A model generated the notes under the pieces. That model saw only the letters and a list, made by a program, of their open reading frames with translations. It was not told where the DNA came from and ran no database searches. Shown here piece by piece: positions 57,361 through 64,000 of a DNA stretch of 64,000 nt (position 1 is its first letter; each line of letters starts with the position of its first letter). Both the position numbers and the translations under genes were made by a program. Source of the DNA: Kryptolebias marmoratus (Eukaryota; Chordata; Actinopteri; Cyprinodontiformes; Rivulidae); assembly GCF_001649575.2 (NCBI RefSeq), contig NC_051448.1:19085565-19149564 (forward strand), written 5' to 3'.

Positions 57361-57361
57361 G

Positions 57362-57442
57362 AAGGTGTGTGTGAATGGATGAAAGCGATTTTTTTAGTCA
57401 ACAAGAATAGAAAAATGCTACATAAATAAAACCCATTTGCCA
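57362..57442 (-). mobile_element. R6 retroelement tail
   Basis: ggtgtgtgtgaatggatgaa, aaatgctacataaat, cccatttgcca match the minus-strand R6 pattern. Confidence 0.45.
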
Positions 57443-58640
57443 CACTGTTACAAAGGTTTAGCCAAGTACTTCCACATGAGCCAGAAAACATTAGCTCGAG
57501 GCTACAGTCTTGGCTGACAGTGAATGAGGTGAACAAATTTCGCAGGAAAAAGAAAGTATGGGGGGGCGGGGATAATGGTCGACTTTCTGGTGGGCTCAGT
57601 CAATGGAAAAATCAATGTAGGTCATTACATTCTTCTTCCTATGAGGCCAGCTTTACAACATTTATTTTGGCTTTTTGGGTCTACATCCACGTCCAGGTTT
57701 TGGCTTTACTGTCACAGATTCCAGAGTAAACTTTATGAGCTGCTATAAAGAATAATTATTATAATTCACTGTAATGACTACAGCAGCTACTTCTGTCTGC
57801 AGATCCTGTTAGCTCTATAACCATGGCATCGTTTTGGTAATTATTTTTGATAAGCGTAATGACAGATATTTTCTAATAGAAATGGTTGGGACCAAATAAA
57901 AAAAGAAAAACTAAAAAAGAAAAAAATAGCTAAAGTACTGGGCTTCATGTTCTTTTTATGCCTAGAAACTTCATTAAAGAGGAATTCTGATAGCTCAGTA
58001 TCTTCTGGTAGTTTGGACATTTGTCTCACAAAAGAACTTCAGAAGCTTTAGTGTAATATCTTTTGAAAGCTTAATTTTAAATCGCAGTTTTATTTGTAAA
58101 ATAGTCAATATTTTCATCTTGTTGGCTTTGAGGTTCTTCTGTGTCTTTATAAATACTTGTGGGTACTAATCATTAGTTTGGAAATGTGTTTTGATCAGTG
58201 ATATAAGGTCCTGAAAACAGCAAAACATCCTGCAGAGTTTGAAGGGGTCTTTTATTTAATTTAGGAGTCATGTGTACTATTAATAGTACAATTGAGATAC
58301 TGTGAAAAGCAGAGAAGAAAAGCTGATAATTAAATTAGATTTGATATATCCATCTATATATCTCCTGTATGTCTTTTTAAGGACTACACTGTATGATTGG
58401 TATTACTTTTTGAACAAAAAGTTGTGTTCATTTTTGTTGTATTTTAAATAGCAGAGAAACTGTTGATCCAATTAGACTATTGTGCTATATCTATGATGAT
58501 CTACTGGTTTTCTGTTTGCTGTTCCCTAAAATGAGTGGACCACACTTTCTTTTAACAGGAGATCATTTTACTCGACGTTAGTTTAGTTACATATGCAGAT
58601 TAAAAATAACAACGACTTTCTATTAGTTTTTAATTCACCT
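57443..58640. other. AT-rich sequence, no clear feature
   Basis: A-rich tract at 57895-57930. Nothing else recognised. Confidence 0.4.
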
Positions 58641-58644
58641 ATTA

Positions 58645-58765
58645 TGCATGTCTTTGGACTGTAGGAGGAAACTGGAATATTTGGAGAAAACTCACAAATT
58701 TTAAACCGCAGACCTGCTTGCTCTGAGATACCAATATAACCACTACATTGCCATCTACTTGTACT
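58645..58765 (-). mobile_element. SINE fragment
   Basis: gcatgtctttggactgtagg, aggaaactggaatatttgga, gaaaactcacaaatt, accactacattgcc: the 5' half of the SINE family in minus orientation, worn. It ends just before the RT pseudogene. Confidence 0.65.
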
Positions 58766-58814
58766 TTGTTATTTTTATTCCCTCCTTTTGTGCAATCACT
58801 TTTAAAATCAATGA

Positions 58815-59529
58815 ATTATTGAATGAAGTTCAACCCAACCCCAATCAACCCACACAAACCCACTAGACCAGACAATATTCCTTGTTGTGTTTCGAGGGAC
58901 TGTGCCAAGGAGCTCAAGGATGTCCTCACAGACATCTTCAACATCTCCCTGAGCCAAGCCATTGTCCCCATGTGTCTCAAAGCCACATCAATAATACCAG
59001 TCCCAAAGAAGCCACTTCCGTCTAGCTTTAATGACTATTGGCCCATACCCTCGCCATGAAGTGCTTTGAGCGGCTGGCCATGTAGAATATCAAGTCCATC
59101 CTTCTTCCCTCCCATGACCCATTGCAGTTTGCATACAGTTCAAACAGGTTCACAGAGGACACATTTCTGCTGTTCTCCACCCAGCATTCACTCACTTGGA
59201 CTAAAGAAAAAACACTTGCTCATGAATTCTGTTTCTGGATTTCAGTTCAGCATTCAACACAGTCATCCCCCAGCAGCTAAAACAGAAACCGGGACATTTG
59301 GTTCTCTAGACCTCTCTCTGCAACTGAGTGCTGGACTTTCTGTCATAGAGACCAAAGAATGTGCAGGTTGGCAGCAACATTTCCGTGACCATCATACTGA
59401 GCACAGGGGCCCCACAGGGGTGTGTGTTCAGCCTGCTGTTCTTCACCCTCCTGACCTCATCATCATGTGTACGGATGATACAACTGTAGTGGGCCTCATA
59501 AGTAACGATGATAAAACGCAAACTAACTT
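58815..59529 (+). pseudogene. L2/Rex1-like LINE reverse transcriptase, degenerate
   Basis: Plus-strand frames give, in order, [58 protein letters not shown] (finger region), then after a frameshift MKCFERLAM and DPLQFAYSSNR (palm start), FCFWISVQHSTQSS where intact proteins have a DFSSAFNT-like motif, GAPQGCVFSLLFFTLL, and finally TDDTTVVGLIS, the decayed catalytic DD box. Order and motifs are those of L2/Rex1-group LINE reverse transcriptases. Multiple frameshifts and stops make it inactive. It is cut off at 59530 where the GC-rich element starts, so that element may have inserted into it. Confidence 0.85.
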
Positions 59530-59670
59530 CACGGAGAGATAAAGACAATTAGAGTGTTTTATTGGCTAGAGGTCTTTGGCGCTCGGGCCCCGGCAGGAGA
59601 CGAGTTTGCAGAGAACCGCTGTGAGCTTGAATGATCGAAGTAGGGTGAGAGATTAGAGTAGTCATCCCCC
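59530..59670 (-). repeat. Module A, copy 1 (3' end of GC-rich retroelement)
   Basis: 141 bp, almost identical (one or two differences) to 59922-60062, 392 bp away. On the minus strand it contains AATAAA (complement at 59558-59563) in tagccaataaaacactc, followed by attgtcttt and its end, as a transcript 3' end would. Confidence 0.9.
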
Positions 59671-59750
59671 GGGACCCGGACCTGGTGGTGGCGTGGAGGA
59701 CGAGGAAGGGGAGTCCAGAGGAGCGGTGGAGATCAGGGAGGCGGTGGGAT

Positions 59751-59906
59751 GAGACTTGGCTGGCGAGCAGGAGGAGCCATGGCCGGGGAGCCTTATATCC
59801 TGCACCTGGACACGATTTGGCAGCTGGGAGCGAGGATCCATGATGAGTGATGCCGGACAGCTGGGTGAGTCTGCCAGGTTGAAATTATGGCAAACCTTCA
59901 CTTCAA
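59751..59906 (-). repeat. Module B, copy 1 (TATA-bearing end)
   Basis: 156 bp, five differences and no indel relative to 63649-63804. On the minus strand it has gcaggatataaggctcc, a good TATA box (complement near 59791-59798), and ccatggctcctcctgc just downstream. Confidence 0.9.
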
Positions 59907-59921
59907 CCTTGGAGAGACTCA

Positions 59922-60062
59922 CACGGAGAGAAAAAGACAATTAGAGTGTTTTATTGGTTAGAGGTCTTTGGCGCTCGGGCCCCGGCAGGAGACGAGTTTG
60001 CAGAGAACCGCTGTGAGCTTGAATGATCGAAGTAGGGTGAGAGATTAGAGTAGTCATCCCCC
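59922..60062 (-). repeat. Module A, copy 2
   Basis: Second copy of module A, same strand, with AATAAA complement at 59950-59955. It borders the internal region. Confidence 0.9.
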
Positions 60063-60111
60063 AAAAAGTGCCAGGGCCGAGCTGAGATGAGAGCAGGAAG
60101 AGCAGGCTGCA

Positions 60112-60271
60112 AGGGGCCTGCGAGGAGCTGCCGCCGTTAAGAGGCCCACGAAGGGCTACTGCCGCTAAAAGGTCAGCGCAGGGCTGCTGCTAGGTGCCCG
60201 CGAAGGGCTGCTGATGCTGATGCTAGGGGGCCCGCAAAGGGCTGCTGATGCTGCAGGGCCCGCGGAGGGCC
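60112..60271 (-). repeat. GC-rich minisatellite of about six units
   Basis: Units of 23-33 bp with the core gcccgcgaagggctgctgat in slightly different versions (e.g. gcccacgaagggctactgcc, gcccgcaaagggctgctgat). It lies next to module A2 inside the element. Confidence 0.85.
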
Positions 60272-60446
60272 AGAATTGGAAGGAGGTTGAAATTGGAAAG
60301 GCATAAGAGGGACAGATGGAGAACGCCACCACCAGTTAGTGTGAGAGCTTGAGGAAAAGTCAGAGGGATGCTCTGAGGAGCTGCCGAAACAGTTGACCCT
60401 GTTCGGAGGGAGTGTTCGGAGAATTGAGGAAGAAGGCCACCTAGGG

Positions 60447-60968
60447 CTAAGGTTTTCCTAGGGGCCCTAAGGAACCATGCTGCGGTCGAGGGGATTTAAC
60501 AGCTTGGCAGAACTTAGCGAATGATTGCCAGGTTGGAGAATAGGGCTTACGGGTGGAAGGGCNGAGACCTGGAACAACCCCCCCCCCAAAACCAGAGGAT
60601 GAGGCGGGGACCATACAGGACTTCAAGGAGACGGCTAGAAGGACAACGGCCTCGGAGAAAGGAAACAACATTCTGGACAGACAGCAATCTAAACCAGGAT
60701 TTGGGCTTTGATCCGCGAAGGCTCCTGGAGGGGTTCGACCGGCGGGGGCAGATGCATATTGAGAGGACTTCCTACAATGGCTACCCGAATGGAGAAACGA
60801 GCGGATGGGGAGGAGCAAATGCTGAGGTAAAGTTATTGCCAATAGGGGTATTATTGAGAGCGACCCCTTTTCAGCCGTGGCGGACCAAGGACTGGCTGCC
60901 AGAGCGAGGAGCGGCCGACTGAAGGAGCGGAGGAGGCTGGCTAAGTGGGAGAGAGGGGCAGAGAGCAC
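60447..60968 (-). pseudogene. Tyrosine-recombinase-like fragment (weak)
   Basis: The long minus frame (173 codons, one unknown base at 60563) ends with PSTRKPYSPTWQSFAKFC (about 60560-60507). That is the pattern of the N-terminal core-binding (SAM-like) domain of tyrosine recombinases and phage-type integrases, typically L-PSTR-AY---W--F--FC. The frame stops 16 residues later, and the R, HxxR and Y catalytic residues of the C-terminal domain were not found. The earlier part of the frame is S/L/P-rich and may be non-coding. The motif alone is not proof. Confidence 0.3.
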
Positions 60969-61164
60969 TATGCTGGCCGACGGCTGAGCATGGGAGGCAC
61001 AGGGTAGCGTGGGCCAACGTGATCTGCAGTTTGGTGAGCCGGACAGACCAGACTGAGCAGATGCCTGACCGAGACAGAATGGGAGCGGTTTAGAGGAAAG
61101 CCTTATGATACTGTAAAAAGGCCGAATTTGAGGTGGAGATCGGCAATTAGGGCAAGAAAGAAGA

Positions 61165-61416
61165 CTAGTTCGGCCTGACGGTCAGGGTCGACAGAACAGA
61201 TAGCGTCCCTGAAGACTCCGAAGGCGACCAGGAGTTCACCGATGATAGGCCCCAGATGGGACGGGGACTGGCTAGGCAAAACGCGGCGGTGAAATTGAAC
61301 AGGGAAGCGACGAGACAGTCTACGACGGGAGTTGGGAGTAACGGGGAGACCAGATAGAGTACTGCCCCTGCGGGATCTTGGTGAAGCCTGGGGGAGACGA
61401 GGGCCTGAGCAGGCAC
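61165..61416 (-). CDS. Unrecognised frame in the internal region
   Basis: 83 codons starting MPAQALVSPRLHQDPAGAVL. It is in the same strand as the presumed transcript, but no domain is recognised. In GC-rich DNA such frames arise by chance. Confidence 0.15.
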   Translation of the reverse strand: MPAQALVSPRLHQDPAGAVLYLVSPLLPTPVVDCLVASLFNFTAAFCLASPRPIWGLSSVNSWSPSESSGTLSVLSTLTVRPN

Positions 61417-61616
61417 GAACGGCCGGCCTAGGCAGAGAGCATGAACGTGATACGATAGAGGAAGGGGAGGGAAAGGCAGTGTGAGGCTAGACGAGCCTCT
61501 TTAATACGGGTTGCAATTCAGGAGTCCTGATCTACTAGTGGCGGGCGGTGAGTTTCACATTAAGGCCTTTTGTGATGTCCAATGAAGCCAATAGACACCT
61601 CTCATTATGCCAGCAT

Positions 61617-61979
61617 TTATACCACCAGGATTGGGGAGTAGTTGAAAACACATTTAGCACTACTTGGCATTGCATCACCTGAGATGTGAACAAAAGGAGC
61701 CATTATCCGGCACATTTTAAAAACGACAAACCTGCACCAGCAATTAGAACGAATCGGGTATGCTACTGACAAACTAAATAAAATGGATGAAATGTTTGCG
61801 CACGGCAGAAAAACAGACGGCTGTGTCCCCCCAAAACACTTATTCGACACGAATCCATTCTGGAACAGGATAGCTAGCTCAGGGTCGGCTGACCACCTCA
61901 AATGAGATCTAGCCTCTCTTGAAAGCAGCCTTGCCAGTATATCAGCAACCAAATCAATGTATGGCTCTATTTCAGCCAT
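61617..61979 (-). CDS. Unrecognised 120-residue frame with promoter-like upstream
   Basis: Starts MAEIEPYIDLVADILARLLS, then REARSHLRWSADPELAILFQ. The first 47 residues have an acidic-amphipathic, protein-like pattern; from CFGGTQP on the sequence looks less natural, so a splice site or frame decay may lie there. Upstream on the minus strand within 400 bp are ggccaatcgcg, tgtgattggat and tccaatcagag (CCAAT boxes in both orientations). I do not recognise the family. It could be the first exon of an element protein or a captured exon. Confidence 0.3.
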   Translation of the reverse strand: MAEIEPYIDLVADILARLLSREARSHLRWSADPELAILFQNGFVSNKCFGGTQPSVFLPCANISSILFSLSVAYPIRSNCWCRFVVFKMCRIMAPFVHISGDAMPSSAKCVFNYSPILVV

Positions 61980-62384
61980 TGGGGATTAGAAGTTTTAATG
62001 ATTGACAGGCCTGGGAGTGACTGATTATCTGCATAGCACTGCCGTGGCTCAACTAGCAAGAATCTGTATCCAATCACAGGACGTGCAAAGGACACGCTCA
62101 ACTCTAGGCCAGCCAGAGGGCCCCACTGACCCTACTCCTGACGCGATTGGCCATGGCAACCGTCCATCAACCGCATTTGCCTGAACACGAACAGAGGACG
62201 GACGCCAGCATTGTTGACTCTGAAGGCCTCGGCAGATTTCATACGGCCTGGCAACCAAAGGAAGCTGAACTCTGATTGGAAAAACTGACCTAGAAACGAC
62301 AGCACTGCGAGGAGTAAAATGTGACATGAGAAGAATGCAAATACCTTTAGACATCTAGGGAAAGTATATTAAAATTTAAGTTAC

Positions 62385-62470
62385 CCTTTAATTCAAGTCA
62401 AATTTACATACAGCACTTCAGCAACAGGGCAGTACAAAGTGCTGAACAACATGCGAACCTAAAAATACGG
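62385..62470 (-). mobile_element. Rex1-like LINE tail nested in the GC-rich element
   Basis: cctttaattcaagtcaaatt, catacagcacttcagcaaca, gggcagtacaaagtgctgaa is the minus-oriented 3' end of the same LINE group as 11480 and 63805, and it brings in AT-rich DNA up to about 62640. Confidence 0.6.
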
Positions 62471-62689
62471 TCATAAAACAACGATATCGAAAATATAGAG
62501 CTAAACATATCTAAAACATGAGACACCAGATATGACTAAGATGTACTAAAGATAAACCAAAGATAAGATGAGGAGAACCATACTACGATATGACAAACTA
62601 AACTACAGTTTAAAAGAGTGTTTATCATAATAATGATCATGATTCTTGGTTATATTGGGCCAGCAGACAACCGCCACTGCACTCTAGTC

Positions 62690-63040
62690 TGCTCAGCTCT
62701 ATAGAGAATGCATCGAGTTTACACCGTCCAGCCCGGTCGGCAGCAGAGGAACGCCCCCTCGTGACGTGAGGGGGCGGGGCCGCGGAGCGGGGCTACCGGA
62801 ACTTGCTCAAACAACGAAAGCGCTATGGACAACGTTGGCTTTGTTGCTGATTTATTTATTTATTTTCTTATGGGGATTCTCTTGAGACTTCAGGAAGAGG
62901 CGCAGTGGAAGAAATTCTCTGGATGCCGCGATTGTTGCACGGAGTAGGACAGCTTTTATCCGCTGGAGATTTCAGGTTTTACAGAGCCTTCGGCTGGGGG
63001 ACAGACGGCAAAATGCTGCGGGGAAAGCTAACGCTGGTGT
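62690..63040 (+). mobile_element. Harbinger-like MITE, second copy, nested
   Basis: Inverse-oriented relative of 22229-22900: ctctagtctgctcagctct, gtcggcagcagaggaacgcc, agcgctatggacaacgttgg, gagacttcaggaagagg, ctggatgccgcgattgttgc, acggagtaggacagctttta match in order. It carries the frame starting at 62825. Confidence 0.7.
62825..62947 (+). pseudogene. Conserved MITE frame, second copy, frameshifted
   Basis: Starts MDNVGFVADLFIYFLMGILL, then RLQEE, after which a 2-bp deletion relative to the copy at 22699-22550 shifts the frame and it ends at TAG 62945-62947 after 40 residues. Start, hydrophobic core and RLQEE are shared with the first copy. Confidence 0.35.
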
Positions 63041-63062
63041 TTACATTCCTGCTAGCATGTGG

Positions 63063-63632
63063 TCATACCCACGATCCGAATGAGTGAACAGGAGCTAAAC
63101 TTACGCCGCCCACGAAACAGGGACCAGCCTCGGAAAAAATGCCGGCGCGCAAAGCAAGGTCAGAGAAACGGAAAAGACAGGGAGCACCACATATTACCCT
63201 AAGATGGCCGAGGACGGGCATCGGCGAGGGCGAAGGGCCTGGCGAAGTCGAGAAGGAAGGGCTGGGCGGAGGCGGTAAGGCCGGTCGCGGAGTCGAGCTG
63301 CAGACGGACGGATGGAGGACGCCCATGGAGGAGTTGAGAGCCATGGCGAGCTGCTGAGCATCCGGGACGGGCGGGACCAAGGACGGGCTACGAAGCGGAG
63401 AGGGGGCGACTCCGGAGATTGAAGCCGACAGAGAAGCTGCTGAAGCGGCAGCATCGAGGCGGCGTCTGACGAAGGAAGACCCAGAAGCTGGAGCGGGGGC
63501 GCTGGAGGAGCCGGGGCGGACCCAGTGACTTCTTCCTGGTTTCCTTGGCGCAACTGGGGAGAGGCGGGGAAGGAGGGAAAGAATCGCCGGAGGGGATAAG
63601 TGCGGCCGCTGAGGCGGGCTGGTCGGGAGCAC
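63063..63632 (-). CDS. Long S/P/A-rich frame in CpG-rich 5' region
   Basis: 189 codons on the minus strand, just downstream of the TATA-bearing module B'. The product is rich in Ser, Pro and Ala with no recognised domain. It could be a gag-like ORF1 of the element, because its position after the promoter fits, or an artefact of GC-rich DNA: frames of 96 and 119 codons overlap it on the same strand. Region 63080-63640 is CpG-rich. Confidence 0.25.
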   Translation of the reverse strand: MLPTSPPQRPHLSPPAILSLLPRLSPVAPRKPGRSHWVRPGSSSAPAPASGSSFVRRRLDAAASAASLSASISGVAPSPLRSPSLVPPVPDAQQLAMALNSSMGVLHPSVCSSTPRPALPPPPSPSFSTSPGPSPSPMPVLGHLRVICGAPCLFRFSDLALRAGIFSEAGPCFVGGVSLAPVHSFGSWV

Positions 63633-63648
63633 GAAGCTTGTTAAGCAC

Positions 63649-63804
63649 GAGACTTGGCTGGCGAGCAGGAGGAGCCATGGGCGGGGAGCCTTATATCCTG
63701 CACCTGGACACGATTTGGCAGCTGGGAGCGAGGATCCTTGATGGGTGATGACGGACAGCTGGGTGAGTCTGCCAGGTTGAAATTACGGCAAACCTTCACT
63801 TCAA
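63649..63804 (-). repeat. Module B', copy 2 (5' end of the element)
   Basis: 156 bp, 97% identical to 59751-59906, TATA box complement at 63689-63696. Its right end directly meets (caat)n of a LINE tail. Confidence 0.9.
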
Positions 63805-64000
63805 TCAATCAATCAAATTTTATTTGTATAGCACATTTCAGCAGCAAGGCATTTCAAGGTGCATTACATAATTAAAAAACAAAATAAAAACAGCATGTGA
63901 CATTGAATAAACAGTAAGAAAGAGACAAACATCAAAAACCCGCACTCTAACCCTAATTTAGCCATAAGCAACTCTAAACAGGTGGGTTTTAAGTTGAGAC
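63805..64000 (-). mobile_element. Rex1-like LINE 3' end, cut by window edge
   Basis: (CAAT)n, then attttatttgtatagcacat and aggcatttcaaggtgcatta, then A-rich DNA and gcaactctaaacaggtgggt. This is the minus-oriented 3' end of a CR1/Rex1-group LINE; the body would continue beyond 64000. Confidence 0.8.

Larger units (their letters stand above)
59530..63804 (-). mobile_element. Young GC-rich retroelement with split-repeat layout (Ngaro/DIRS-like?)
   Basis: Minus-strand order: B' (63804-63649, with TATA box), internal region D (63648-60063), A2 (60062-59922, with AATAAA), 15 bp, B (59906-59751), spacer of 80 bp, A (59670-59530). Repeats are 97-99% identical, so the element is recent. The B'-internal-A2-B-A layout equals the split direct repeats of Ngaro-type tyrosine-recombinase retrotransposons. 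A tyrosine-recombinase-like peptide lies near the 3' side of D. No reverse transcriptase or RNase H is recognisable, and D carries nested insertions (Harbinger MITE, LINE tail). The alternative is an LTR-like unit followed in tandem by a second unit carrying D. GC content is far above the neighbourhood. Confidence 0.5.

Noticed and set aside
60521..60922. 133-codon plus frame in the GC-rich element
   Set aside because: Opposite to the presumed transcript and shadow of the minus frame; no domain.

Overview
The window looks like a repeat-rich, intergenic or intronic stretch of a ray-finned (teleost) fish genome. The evidence is an AT-rich background (by eye roughly 60-65% AT), vertebrate-style interspersed repeats and many repeat families typical of teleosts. 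These include a tRNA-like SINE with a LINE-type tail, Rex1/L2-like and RTE-like LINE pieces, hAT and PIF/Harbinger MITEs, a Tc1-like transposase remnant, Ty3/gypsy-like LTRs and a GC-rich retroelement. No operon structure or bacterial signal is present. I could not support a single intact host protein-coding exon, rRNA or functional tRNA. Most short ORFs are chance frames. Species is not determinable by reading alone.

Layout. 0-10 kb: a hAT-like element (700-1468), a degenerate RTE-like LINE on the minus strand (1500-2301), a possible solo LTR (5560-5940), the first copy of an abundant unclassified repeat here called R1 (6160-6480) and a SINE tail (8885-9175). 10-20 kb: a Rex1/CR1-like LINE 3' part (11480-12310), a degenerate DNA-transposon family R3, a minus-strand LTR (16390-16985) and family R4. 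20-30 kb: families R5, R1 and R4, a Harbinger MITE (22229-22900) and a gypsy remnant (25895-27115). 30-40 kb: a MADF-like ORF (32672-32908) and a nested insertion at 33459-34568 that contains a 331-bp assembly gap. 40-50 kb: R5, R1 and Tc1 pieces, then a less repetitive block (about 45.5-50 kb) that looks like conserved regulatory DNA. 50-58 kb: an LTR, a 63-bp inverted duplication, a textbook hAT MITE, a long-TIR TTAA element, and a tandem duplication with nuclear-receptor half-sites. 58-64 kb: an L2/Rex1-like RT pseudogene, then a young GC-rich composite element (59530-63804) and a LINE tail running off the window end.

The most interesting object is the GC-rich element at 59530-63804. Two end modules (A, 141 bp, and B, 156 bp) are repeated at about 99% and 97% identity. 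Read on the minus strand the order is B'-internal-A2-B-spacer-A, which is the split-direct-repeat topology of Ngaro/DIRS tyrosine-recombinase retrotransposons. A short tyrosine-recombinase-like peptide is encoded near the downstream end of the internal part. A tandem of LTR-like units is the main alternative.

How the parts work together: mostly they do not. This is layered mobile DNA with clear nesting (MITE in SINE, Harbinger MITE and LINE tail inside the GC-rich element), separated by unique islands that may be enhancers of a gene outside the window.
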